Below are positions 6,467-14,808 of a stretch of 64,000 nucleotides of DNA, one piece after another. Within the stretch, counting starts at the first letter, position 1. Every line of letters begins with the position of its first letter. This stretch comes from an uncultured Alphaproteobacteria bacterium (lineage in GTDB: Bacteria; Pseudomonadota; Alphaproteobacteria; RF32; CAG-239): the NCBI GenBank assembly GCA_934277435.1, contig CAKQUE010000004.1, positions 24,183-88,182 of the forward strand, in the 5' to 3' direction. The position numbers were made by a program, and so were the translations under genes. The notes under the pieces were generated by a model. It ran no database searches and was not told the DNA's origin. It was given only the letters and a program-made list of their open reading frames with translations.

Positions 6467-6959
6467 CAAAATTGCAAAATTTTTTTATTTTATTGAAAAT
6501 TTTGTAGATTGTGTTTTTTGAAATATGGATGTTTTTAGAAATTTCGTCCAAGGTTTTTCCATCTAGAATCATTTTAAGAACAATGCGTTCTCGTTCGTCT
6601 AATTGCTTTGAAATAGCTGTTATTAAGACATTGAATTCTTTATTGTGAAAATTGGCGGTGTTATCAATAAACTCGTGAGTTTCAACAATATCATCAAGTG
6701 AAATTAAAAGGTCAAGATGCTCACGCATTTTGACCTTTATCAATCGAGTAGCTTCGTTTTTAATCGAGGTGACGATATAAGATTCACTGGGAATGTCTTT
6801 ATTTCTGAATTTTTCAATATAAAACAACAACAAACTTTGCAAGATATCTTCTCTGTCAACGCTTGAATCAAAAAAAGAATAGTTAAGCAAACGTCGTGTT
6901 TGACTGTAAATTGTTATTCTGACATATTCAGGTATGTCAGTAAAAAGTTCTTTAATCAT
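6453..6959 (-). CDS. Sigma-70-like (ECF-type) phage sigma factor
   Basis: A 168-residue protein with the two-domain plan of small sigma factors. A region-2-like helical part (about 10-75) includes DREDILQSLLLFYIEKF and the following basic stretch. A region-4-like helix-turn-helix (about 110-160) includes ERIVLKMILDGKTLDEISKN followed by SKNTIYKIFNKIKKF. It could direct host RNA polymerase to phage promoters; the two GAGAAC-N21-GTTCT elements are candidate targets. The alternative is a terminase-type HTH protein. Its ribosome site is buried in a 12-bp hairpin (6962-6995), suggesting translational control. Confidence 0.75.
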   Translation of the reverse strand: MIKELFTDIPEYVRITIYSQTRRLLNYSFFDSSVDREDILQSLLLFYIEKFRNKDIPSESYIVTSIKNEATRLIKVKMREHLDLLISLDDIVETHEFIDNTANFHNKEFNVLITAISKQLDERERIVLKMILDGKTLDEISKNIHISKNTIYKIFNKIKKFCNFGERL

Positions 6960-6961
6960 AT

Positions 6962-6995
6962 ATACAACCTTTCGTTAATTAATGAAAGGTTGTAT
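6962..6995 (-). promoter_or_regulatory. Ribosome-site-sequestering hairpin before the sigma-like gene
   Basis: ATACAACCTTTC and GAAAGGTTGTAT form a perfect 12-bp stem with a ten-base loop, ending two bases before the ATG at 6959. The AAAGG ribosome site is inside the 3' arm and pairs with CCTTT in the 5' arm. This would limit translation of the sigma-like protein unless the stem is opened. Confidence 0.7.
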
Positions 6996-7056
6996 TTTGT
7001 ACCTTATATATTACTAAAATATAAAACAGAACTACTTTTAGTTGATTTAAACCATT

Positions 7057-8748
7057 TTAATTAAATCCATAAAGCAGACGTTGTTCACTCCAAGCGAATG
7101 GGATAGGTTGTTTCATTATATCGCTTATTTTTAGATTACCTGGTTGAGAGCCAAGCAGTATCGCTTCAATAATGTCAGGCGCCAAATAGGTGAAATTCAT
7201 TATTCTAGTCACGTAGCCCCTGTCTATTTTCAAGCGTTTCGCCAAATCACTGACCGACATGTCTTCTTTTTCAAGTTTTTCCCGCCATGAAAACGCTTTA
7301 ACGACGGCGTTCAACAAGGTGTCGTCAACGGTAAATGCTTCTTCAGGCGGTGGCAAGATTTTTAAGTGTCCACGCTTTTTGTAAAGGTTTATATTATACT
7401 CAAGTTCCATCAAATTGGGATATTCGGCAGAAGGGCGTAATTGTTCTTTTAGTTGACTTTCCAATAAAAGAGAGCCTAGAGGAAGCAATCTGATGATAAG
7501 TTTGTCTTTATAAATTATAATGCGAGACACGATGCGTTCAATCAATAGGCGCAATTTTGGCAGAGGTAAGTAATTGATAAAATCGTTTGGATTATTCAAA
7601 TTTTTAATTATGTCGCCTACATCTATATCCGTGTTGTCGATAGAAATTTGATTATAAAACTCGTTGATTAATTTGGGAGATTTTAAAATATTTTGAATTT
7701 TGCTTAAAACAAACTTGTCAAGTTCTCCCGCCGGCACGCAGCCGACTTCGCATTTGTGATATCCTTCTTTAATGGCTTTTGAAGAGACGTAATACTCATA
7801 CGTCTTTCCTGCTTTGCTTGTTCTGGTAGAGAACATGCTTGCCTTGCAACATCCGCATTCCAACAATCCGTTTAACAAAGAATTGTGTTTGCGAGAGAGC
7901 GTTCTAAATTTACCTTCGCAATTGCGACTTTTTATTTTTTGAACTTTGTCCCATAATTCTTCATCTATGATGGCATCGTGTTGTCCGTCGTAAACATTGT
8001 TTTTGTGAACAATTTTTCCAAGATATATAGGGTTGTTCAAAATCGAATAAATTATTGCGTGCGTGAATGGCACTTTTGAATATTCGACATCTTCCTTATG
8101 AAGTTTTTTCTTCATCCTGCAACCTTTTTCATTAAGAATTTCAAAAATTTGCCTTTCCGATTGATAGACGCTGTAACTTTGATAGATAAATTTAACTATT
8201 TTTGCTTCGTCTTGGTTTACAACGAGTTTTTTATTTATCGACATGTAACCAAACGGAACATTTCCGCCCATCCACATGCCCTTTTTCTTTGAAGCTGCGA
8301 CTTTATCACGAATGCGTTCGGCCCCGACTTCACGCTCAAATTGAGCGAACGACAGCAACACGTTTAACGTGAGCCGCCCCATGGAATCGTAAGTGTTAAA
8401 ATTTTGAGTGACGGCGACAAACGAACACTTGTGCTTATCCAATATTTTAATGAGTTTGGAAAAATCCGTCAGCGATCTTGTGAGACGGTCGATTTTATAT
8501 ACCACAATCATGTTTATTTTATTATTTTGCACATCGGTTAACAAACGTTTTAAAGCCGGTCTGTTTAGATTGCCACCGCTAAAGCCGCCGTCGTCATAAT
8601 GTTCCGGCAACAAAACCCAGCCTTGATGTTTTTGACTTAGCACAAAGTTTTCACCGGCCTCTCTTTGAGCTTCCAATGTGTTGAATTCTTTGTTCAAGCC
8701 TTCTTCCGTTGATTTTCTCGTGTATATGGCGCATTTGATCTCTTGCAT
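7057..8748 (-). CDS. Large serine recombinase (phage integrase)
   Basis: A 563-residue site-specific recombinase. Residues 1-150 are the resolvase catalytic domain with the nucleophile Ser13 in YTRKST and the conserved DRLTRS segment. Residues 160-290 are the recombinase domain (FGYM and the RQIFEILNEKG helix). A Cys4 zinc ribbon follows at about 295-345 (CGCCK ... CEVGC) with a long C-terminal coiled-coil and HTH-like part (SVSDLAKRLKIDRGYVTRIM). Such enzymes integrate phages at attP/attB. It lies second from the outer end of the element, two bases after the DUF2924 gene, as expected of an integration module. Confidence 0.95.
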   Translation of the reverse strand: MQEIKCAIYTRKSTEEGLNKEFNTLEAQREAGENFVLSQKHQGWVLLPEHYDDGGFSGGNLNRPALKRLLTDVQNNKINMIVVYKIDRLTRSLTDFSKLIKILDKHKCSFVAVTQNFNTYDSMGRLTLNVLLSFAQFEREVGAERIRDKVAASKKKGMWMGGNVPFGYMSINKKLVVNQDEAKIVKFIYQSYSVYQSERQIFEILNEKGCRMKKKLHKEDVEYSKVPFTHAIIYSILNNPIYLGKIVHKNNVYDGQHDAIIDEELWDKVQKIKSRNCEGKFRTLSRKHNSLLNGLLECGCCKASMFSTRTSKAGKTYEYYVSSKAIKEGYHKCEVGCVPAGELDKFVLSKIQNILKSPKLINEFYNQISIDNTDIDVGDIIKNLNNPNDFINYLPLPKLRLLIERIVSRIIIYKDKLIIRLLPLGSLLLESQLKEQLRPSAEYPNLMELEYNINLYKKRGHLKILPPPEEAFTVDDTLLNAVVKAFSWREKLEKEDMSVSDLAKRLKIDRGYVTRIMNFTYLAPDIIEAILLGSQPGNLKISDIMKQPIPFAWSEQRLLYGFN

Positions 8749-8749
8749 T

Positions 8750-9157
8750 TTATCCTCTTTTACTTAAACCAAAAAATAGCTTTCCGGAAACTTTCATTCC
8801 AGTTATTTGTTTTGCCATGCCTGATAGAGATTTGAATCGTTTTCCGTCTAAATCAAATCCGTTTTCTAAAATTCTAACCACATAATCTTTTCCTTTATAA
8901 GTTTTTATAATTTTAGTGCCTATTGGAGCTATTGTGTTTTTCCGCGTTGATTGTGGTTTTATTTGCAGCTTTTTCAGCAATGCTTTTGTTGACGCGTTCA
9001 GTCCGCCATATTCCAATTCTTGCATGCGATAAGCCACGTTGTACGTGTAAAATTCTTTAGAACGTTTAGGCTTGGCGCATTTGAAGTATGCGGTGAATAA
9101 TTCTTGAATTTCTTTAAAACTTAATGTGTCTAGCCTTTTTAGATCATCTTCAAACAT
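8750..9157 (-). CDS. DUF2924 domain protein, integrase-associated
   Basis: A 135-residue protein from ATG 9157 (MFEDDLKRLDTLSF); a longer frame to 9184 would overlap the upstream gene more and has no ribosome site. It matches DUF2924 in overall plan: N-terminal helical segment, basic middle and a C-terminal half with KTYKGKDYVVRILENGF and FKSLSGMAKQITG. The family regularly sits directly upstream of large serine recombinases in alphaproteobacterial phages and may be a recombination directionality or DNA-binding partner; that role is inferred from context. It ends two bases before the recombinase start. Confidence 0.85.
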   Translation of the reverse strand: MFEDDLKRLDTLSFKEIQELFTAYFKCAKPKRSKEFYTYNVAYRMQELEYGGLNASTKALLKKLQIKPQSTRKNTIAPIGTKIIKTYKGKDYVVRILENGFDLDGKRFKSLSGMAKQITGMKVSGKLFFGLSKRG

Positions 9158-9302
9158 TTTCGTTATTCTCCTCTTTACAAGCAATGCTTGGATTTAAGCT
9201 AAAATCCAGTTCTTTTTTAGAGAACTCGTCTAAATTTTGCTTTTTTATAAATTCAATCAAATCAGGTAAAATTAATATCGCCAATTCTTCAATATCAGTC
9301 AT
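9150..9302 (-). CDS. 50-residue protein heading the integration operon
   Basis: A short gene from ATG 9302 with an excellent AGGAGGTGTTAA-ATG ribosome site. Its TGA stop overlaps the DUF2924 start by eight bases, so it is translationally coupled to it. The protein starts MTDIEELAILILPDLIEFIK, is acidic, and has an amphipathic N-terminal helix. Its C-terminal part includes LDFSLNPSIAC, encoded by a diverged copy of the repeated leader core found upstream of the small genes. I do not recognise the family; it may be a small partner of DUF2924 and the recombinase. Confidence 0.75.
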   Translation of the reverse strand: MTDIEELAILILPDLIEFIKKQNLDEFSKKELDFSLNPSIACKEENNENV

Positions 9303-9318
9303 TTAACACCTCCTGATA

Positions 9319-9350
9319 AGAACAAGTTAAATAATTAGAAAATCGTTCTC
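9319..9350 (-). promoter_or_regulatory. 32-bp GAGAAC-N21-GTTCT element, copy 2
   Basis: Second copy of the element at 6435-6466, with identical arms and gap, directly upstream of the integration operon. It may be a promoter read by the phage sigma-like factor or a shared repressor operator. The remaining gap to tRNA-Met (9351-9630) shows no gene; it should contain the right attachment site of the element, but I cannot fix its position. Confidence 0.6.
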
Positions 9351-9630
9351 AAAAAAAGTTGGCGGTGGAAGTTCTGTTATGAGTTTTGCTTTGGAAAGGA
9401 AAAAATTTTGCGAAAATTTGATAAAAAATTTGCGTGGTAAATTGTTTGTATACAAGTAGTTACGTTGGTGTGACTAAAAAATGGCAAGACACGGGAAAAA
9501 GTATATCTTTGGCAAATAAAGCGAAAAAACGGCAAAAAATAAGCGGAACAAAATCGCCGGCAAAATAACGTGTTTTAAGCGTAAGGTCAGGGGAACACGG
9601 CGATACAGAGCGGAGTGATTTAAAATGAAA

Positions 9631-9656
9631 AAAGAGGAAGTATAAACTTCCTCTTT
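9631..9656 (-). terminator. Terminator of tRNA-Met
   Basis: AAAGAGGAAGT/ACTTCCTCTTT, a perfect 11-bp stem with four-base loop and a T-run on the minus strand, just after the tRNA. Confidence 0.8.
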
Positions 9657-9662
9657 TCAACT

Positions 9663-9739
9663 TGGTAGCGAGGGGGAGATTCGAACTCTCGACACATGGA
9701 TTATGATTCCACCGCTCTAACCAACTGAGCTACCCCGCC
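9663..9739 (-). tRNA. tRNA-Met (anticodon CAT)
   Basis: A 77-base cloverleaf with encoded CCA. Acceptor GGCGGGG pairs with CCTCGCT; the T arm contains GTTCGAATC; the anticodon loop is ATCATAA with anticodon CAT. It is an elongator-type Met tRNA by sequence, though a CAU Ile2 tRNA cannot be excluded by eye. It lies beside the presumed end of the integrated element. Confidence 0.93.
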
Positions 9740-9783
9740 ATGAACAAAACCTTATTACCTTATATTTTGTTCATTGTCAATAA

Positions 9784-10758
9784 TTATTTTTGCCTGTTTT
9801 TAATTTTTTTTATAATGGCTGCTCGTCCTGCCAGTTTGAACTCATATGTTAAAAGTGCAATGCCGGAAAATAGGAGCGGCAGCAAATAATAAATTATGCG
9901 ATATAAAATTAAAATTGCAAATAAGGTGGCTTGATTTTGGTCATCAGGAAGTAATTTTGCAAAAACAATTTCAAACACCCCCAAGCCACCTGGAACTTGA
10001 CTATACACGCCCAAAATTTGAGCAATAATGAAGGCACCGATAAAGGTTATAAATGGGATATCAATGTAGTGCTCTAAAATTGAATATAACACCAATGAGG
10101 CCATTAAAATATCCAGACTGCCAATGATAACTTGTGCCAATGCCATTTTAAAGCCAGGGGTGTCAAATTCTATTTCTTTTATGATAATAGGTTTTTTATA
10201 ATAGGTACTTCCCCAAATATAAAATATCAATCCGCCGGCAGAAACCAAAATCAGAGCCCAATTAATAAAAGGCGAAGATATTGCCGACAAGACATGGTTT
10301 GGAGAGCAAATAAAGCCCAATAAAACCAAAAAGAAACAGGCGACCAAATAGGTAAATCCAGAAAAAGTTACCATTTTTACAATGTCGGATGCATTGATTC
10401 TCCAACGTGTGTATAAGCGATAGCGAATCGCCCCACCGGAAATGATGGCGTGTCCGGCGTTGTTGCTGATGGCAAATCCCAAAAAGCCGGCAAAAACCCA
10501 TTTCCAAGTTGCTAGTTTACGGTGAATATATTTCAAAGCTAAAAAGTCGTATGAAGATAAGGCTACATATCCGCAAAAAGAAGCTATACAGGCGTAAATT
10601 ATATTTTTAGCCGGAACATCTATAATAGCATTTTTGATTTCATCTAAAGAATATTTTGAAAGTTGTTTATAAATCATAAATGCGGCAAGAGCAAAGAAAA
10701 ATAAGCCTGACCAAGATAATATTTTTTTGAAAATTCTTTTTTTATTTTTTGTTTGCAT
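9784..10758 (-). CDS. Lysylphosphatidylglycerol synthase TM-region family protein (UPF0104)
   Basis: A 324-residue integral inner-membrane protein with about eight hydrophobic segments and the hallmarks of the MprF/YbhN flippase-type domain: SNNAGHAIISGGAIRYRLY around residues 95-115 and SQVPGGLGVFE around 255-265. Full MprF proteins add a soluble aminoacyl-transferase domain; this one is the membrane part alone, so lipid translocation rather than synthesis is the likely role. It starts four bases after the stop of the Sel1 protein gene, implying co-transcription. Confidence 0.85.
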   Translation of the reverse strand: MQTKNKKRIFKKILSWSGLFFFALAAFMIYKQLSKYSLDEIKNAIIDVPAKNIIYACIASFCGYVALSSYDFLALKYIHRKLATWKWVFAGFLGFAISNNAGHAIISGGAIRYRLYTRWRINASDIVKMVTFSGFTYLVACFFLVLLGFICSPNHVLSAISSPFINWALILVSAGGLIFYIWGSTYYKKPIIIKEIEFDTPGFKMALAQVIIGSLDILMASLVLYSILEHYIDIPFITFIGAFIIAQILGVYSQVPGGLGVFEIVFAKLLPDDQNQATLFAILILYRIIYYLLPLLFSGIALLTYEFKLAGRAAIIKKIKNRQK

Positions 10759-10761
10759 GTG

Positions 10762-11916
10762 TTATTTACCTTTATTAGTTAAGATATTCATATCTATATA
10801 GCTACGAATGTTAAAACCAAAAGTCCTTCTTACATATAATGTTAGTTCAGACGGTGATTCCTTAAAGTTTTGGGCGTTTGTTTGAGCTTGCAACAGCATT
10901 TCAAGTTTTAGTTTTTTACCGATTTCATCACGTTTTTCTGCGGCTCCGGGTTCTTCCATAACAGAAGCAACATTATACAAAGCATGCGCCATAATTAGGT
11001 TCTGCGGCGTTATTTTTCCTTGGGCATAGATATCTGCAAGTTCCATAAAAGCTTCGGAGTTACCTTGACCTACGGCGTTACGGTAGGATTCAATACCTTT
11101 TATATAGTTTTGAACAGTTCCGGTTCCTTTAATATACATATCAGCCAAAACAATCTGCGCTTCGTCCAAATTACTGTTATTGCCGGCTGCAGATTTTATT
11201 AATTTGAACGCTTGGTCATAGTTTTGCTCATAAACAAAACCCAAATAATAGGCATAACCCAGCATAAATTTAGCTACATTGTTGCCTGAACTTGCTGCTT
11301 TTTTGAACAAATCCATAGCAATTTTATTGCGTGCCGGATCTTTGGCCCCGCCTTTTAGATATATGAAGGCTAGATTTGTTGCGGCGTTGTCGTTTCCAAG
11401 TTCTGCCGCTTTTGTAAACAGTGCCACTGCTTTTTTGACATCGGGATTTGTACCAATGCCGTTAAAATATAGGCTGCCCAAATTGTTTAGAGCTATGGGA
11501 TTATTTTGTTCGGCGGCCATTTGATAATATTCAAAAGCTTTGCTCAAATCTTGTTGAACGCCGTTGGTACCATATAAATACATATAGGCAAGATTCATTT
11601 GATCTTCAATTTTGCCCTCGTTAGCTTGGCGAGTGCTTCTTTCTAAAAATGTTTCTTCTTTGCCATCTGGTCTTGTAATTTTGTCATCGGCAGAAAACAA
11701 AAGTGAAAGAGGTTTGGTTATAAAACTAAGAAAACCTTGATTTTCAACCCCATCGGCCGATGCGGTCGAGCCAACAACATTTGCGTTGTCTTCTTTATCA
11801 GCGGCTACAGTTGGTTTATCTAACGCGCTGTCATCAAACAACAAATCTACAGTTTGAGCCCAGGAATTTGCCGCAATAAAAGATGAGAGCAAACAACAAA
11901 AAGCAATTTTTTTCAT
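10762..11916 (-). CDS. Secreted Sel1/TPR-like repeat protein
   Basis: A 384-residue protein with an N-terminal signal peptide (MKKIAFCCLLSSFIAANSWA, likely cut after AWA-like SWA). A spacer follows, then about six Sel1-type repeats of 36 residues from residue 95 to 310, recognisable by A-Y-MYLYGTNGVQQDLSKAFEYY and repeated A..NLG-LY--G patterns. Sel1 repeats form alpha-solenoids for protein-protein contacts in the periplasm. It heads a two-gene unit with the MprF-type membrane protein. The specific partner is not evident. Confidence 0.88.
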   Translation of the reverse strand: MKKIAFCCLLSSFIAANSWAQTVDLLFDDSALDKPTVAADKEDNANVVGSTASADGVENQGFLSFITKPLSLLFSADDKITRPDGKEETFLERSTRQANEGKIEDQMNLAYMYLYGTNGVQQDLSKAFEYYQMAAEQNNPIALNNLGSLYFNGIGTNPDVKKAVALFTKAAELGNDNAATNLAFIYLKGGAKDPARNKIAMDLFKKAASSGNNVAKFMLGYAYYLGFVYEQNYDQAFKLIKSAAGNNSNLDEAQIVLADMYIKGTGTVQNYIKGIESYRNAVGQGNSEAFMELADIYAQGKITPQNLIMAHALYNVASVMEEPGAAEKRDEIGKKLKLEMLLQAQTNAQNFKESPSELTLYVRRTFGFNIRSYIDMNILTNKGK

Positions 11917-12057
11917 AAACCGATAATCCTTATTTTATTTTTTCGCCTGCATAATAATACGAAAAATATTACCTTTCAAGGTAAAAAGTAAAACTATTAC
12001 AAATCTCTTGTATTATTTATGGATTTGGTTTAGATAAAGCTTAGAAAGGTGAAAAAA

Positions 12058-13866
12058 ATGGTAACAGAAGCTCCTATATATACAATTCGCGGTGCAAAGT
12101 TAAGTTTTGGTCTGAATCCGCTTTTTACAAATGTGGATTTATACATAAATAGAGGGGATAAAATTTGTTTGGTTGGCCGTAACGGCTGCGGCAAATCAAC
12201 TTTGCTTAAAGTGATTGCTCAAGAAATTGAACCTGACGACGCAGAATTTTTTATTCAGCCTGGGGTGAGAATTGGCTATATGCCTCAAGAACCAGATTTT
12301 TCAGGTTTTAAAACTTTACGAGAAGTTGTTGAGGCAGGCTTACCAAAAAATGAGCAAAATCAAACTTATCGTGCCGATAAATTGATTGAATATTTTGCTA
12401 TAAATGAAAATCAGAATCCAGAACAGTCTTCTGGTGGTGAGCGGCGCAAGGCGGCGTTGGCCAGAGCTTTGATTAATGAGCCGGATATTTTATTGCTTGA
12501 TGAACCGACCAACCATTTGGATATTACCACTATTGAAAAATTGGAAGATTTGATTAAAAAATTTAGCGGAGCGGTAATTGTTATCAGCCACGACAGAATG
12601 TTTTTGGACCATATATCACAAACTACATTTTGGTTGGATAGGGGAACTTTGCGGCGCAATAATAAGGGGTTTGGAGCTTTTGAAGAATGGGAAGACCAAG
12701 TTATTGAACAAGAAATCATAGAGCAAAAAGCCCTGAATAAAAAAATTGCCGAAGAAACTGAGTGGCTGCATAAAGGCGTAACAGCTCGTCGCCGTCGTAA
12801 TATGGGACGTTTGCGTCGATTACAACAGCTGCGTCAGGAACGACGTGAACAAATAAAGATGACCGGTTCGGTAAATTTAGAGGCTGAAACGGCTGATTTG
12901 CGCTCTAAACTGGTGATAGAGGCGAAACATATTTCAAAATCTTTCGGCGATAGAGAAATCATTAAAGACTTTTCTATCAGAGTGATTAAAGGCAATAAAA
13001 TTGGTATTGTTGGACCAAACGGTTCGGGTAAAACCACGTTGATAAAATTACTGACCAAAAGATTGGAGCCGGATTCCGGTTTTGTGCGGATAGGAAAAAA
13101 TTTGGAAGAAGCTTATTTTGACCAAAACCGTATTACTTTGGATCCGAAAAAGACACTTTGGAAAACGCTGTGCAATGAAGGCGACCATATTTGGGTGAGG
13201 GGACATTTTAGGCACGTTGTGGCATATCTGAAAGATTTTTTATTCAAACCAGATCAAGCGCAATGTCCGGTTTCTACTTTGTCCGGGGGTGAAAAAAATC
13301 GTTTAATGCTGGCAGTGGCGTTGGCTAAACAATCTAATTTTTTGGTTTTAGATGAACCGACAAATGATTTGGATATGGATACGCTGGATTTGTTGCAAGA
13401 AGTTTTAGACGATTATGAGGGAACAATTCTGATTGTTAGCCATGACCGCGATTTTATGGATAAAGTAGCAACATCTTTGATATATATGCGCGGCGACGGT
13501 ACAGTTTATGAGCATGTTGGCTCTTATTCGGAATTATTAGAAAAACTGAAAGGATTGCCGCCTAAAAACAATAATAAAAAAACAGTCAATAAAGAAGAAC
13601 CTAAAGTACGAGAAAAAAATAAAACTCAGAAACTGAGCTATAAAGAACAGTATATGCTGGAAAATTTGCCGAAAGAAATAGAAAAACTGGCGGCAGAAAA
13701 TAAAGCGATTGAAGTGGCTTTGGGAAATGCTAATCTTTATACTGATGATCCGCAAAAATTTGACGAGCTGACCACAAAATTGGCTGACAATAAAGAAAAG
13801 CTGGAAGAAATGGAAAATCAGTGGCTGGAAATTCAGATGAAAGCTGACGAACTGGAAAATTCCTGA
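12058..13866 (+). CDS. uup: ABC-F ATPase Uup
   Basis: A 602-residue soluble ABC-F protein with two ATPase domains. Start chosen at ATG 12058 (AAAGG eight bases upstream; a GTG at 12049 is in frame). The first Walker A is GRNGCGKST at 40-48, the first signature SSGGERRKAALARAL; the second Walker A is GPNGSGKTT and the second signature LSGGEKNRLML. The inter-domain linker is rich in Arg/Gln. The C-terminal 75 residues form the coiled coil typical of Uup rather than EttA. Uup binds branched DNA and acts on ribosome-related stalling. Confidence 0.92.
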   Translation: MVTEAPIYTIRGAKLSFGLNPLFTNVDLYINRGDKICLVGRNGCGKSTLLKVIAQEIEPDDAEFFIQPGVRIGYMPQEPDFSGFKTLREVVEAGLPKNEQNQTYRADKLIEYFAINENQNPEQSSGGERRKAALARALINEPDILLLDEPTNHLDITTIEKLEDLIKKFSGAVIVISHDRMFLDHISQTTFWLDRGTLRRNNKGFGAFEEWEDQVIEQEIIEQKALNKKIAEETEWLHKGVTARRRRNMGRLRRLQQLRQERREQIKMTGSVNLEAETADLRSKLVIEAKHISKSFGDREIIKDFSIRVIKGNKIGIVGPNGSGKTTLIKLLTKRLEPDSGFVRIGKNLEEAYFDQNRITLDPKKTLWKTLCNEGDHIWVRGHFRHVVAYLKDFLFKPDQAQCPVSTLSGGEKNRLMLAVALAKQSNFLVLDEPTNDLDMDTLDLLQEVLDDYEGTILIVSHDRDFMDKVATSLIYMRGDGTVYEHVGSYSELLEKLKGLPPKNNNKKTVNKEEPKVREKNKTQKLSYKEQYMLENLPKEIEKLAAENKAIEVALGNANLYTDDPQKFDELTTKLADNKEKLEEMENQWLEIQMKADELENS

Positions 13867-13902
13867 CTTGAAAAAATAGAACGCTTGATTACATAGTACT
13901 TT

Positions 13903-14808
13903 ATGTTATGGATAGTCAACGGTTTGATATACGGATTTTTTACCGCGGTGTATACCTTGTTTAACCAGCACTATAAAGTTGATGGTTATATTTTAGGAAT
14001 ATGGCGCGGTTTGGGCATATCCGTATTGTTTGTGCCGTTTTTAGTGTTTTTTCCGGTGCCTACCAGTGCTTATTATTGGGGACTGTTGATTTTTCAGGGT
14101 TGGCTGATTGGAATTTATGATTCGCATTTGTTTTTTGCTTCGGCAAAATATGGGGCAGGACCAACTTCGCGTTTTATGGCGGTGACGGTTTTGGTAACCA
14201 CATTTTTGTGGTGGATACTAACTCCTAAAGAATTTTTCACTTTGCTGAAACAAGGCAATGTTTTTATTACCTTGTTGTTGGTGCTGTTTGGTTTTACTTT
14301 TTGTTATTGGCAAATGATAAATACTAAAGTTTCGCGGCAAACCGCACGCTATATTATGCCGTCGGTATTTGCTTTGGCGGGTATGAGTATTATCACCAAA
14401 TATATTGCTTTAGGCGGTTCTTCTGTGTGGCAGTCTATTGTCTATTATTTGTCGGTGGCGACTTTTGTTAGCGGCTGCTATAATCTAAAGTGCTATATTA
14501 AACATCATCCAGAGTTGACATTCAGGCAAAAAATAGGCAAAATTTTTTCGGGTAGAATGTGGAAAATAGGTGGTTATTTGATAGGATTCAGCGCGGCGAT
14601 GATTACTGCTAAAACTATGGCGTTGCGGGTGGCGCCAAATCCTGGTTATGTGACCGCATTGTTGTTGATAGCTCCGATTTTTATTTTTGCGTTGAACAAA
14701 CACTATAAAATTCCGGATAGTGTTTCGGTGCGGGCGGGTTTCGCCATGATGTTTTTTTTGTTTTTGTTAGCAGTGCTGGTTAATGGTAATTATGGAATTA
14801 CAGACTAA
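13903..14808 (+). CDS. DMT/EamA-like membrane transporter
   Basis: A 301-residue hydrophobic protein with about ten predicted membrane segments in two halves, matching the drug/metabolite transporter plan, although the sequence is divergent and I would not name a substrate. It begins 36 bases after uup with no clear ribosome site. Its stop overlaps the convergent hemW stop by four bases. Confidence 0.65.
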   Translation: MLWIVNGLIYGFFTAVYTLFNQHYKVDGYILGIWRGLGISVLFVPFLVFFPVPTSAYYWGLLIFQGWLIGIYDSHLFFASAKYGAGPTSRFMAVTVLVTTFLWWILTPKEFFTLLKQGNVFITLLLVLFGFTFCYWQMINTKVSRQTARYIMPSVFALAGMSIITKYIALGGSSVWQSIVYYLSVATFVSGCYNLKCYIKHHPELTFRQKIGKIFSGRMWKIGGYLIGFSAAMITAKTMALRVAPNPGYVTALLLIAPIFIFALNKHYKIPDSVSVRAGFAMMFFLFLLAVLVNGNYGITD

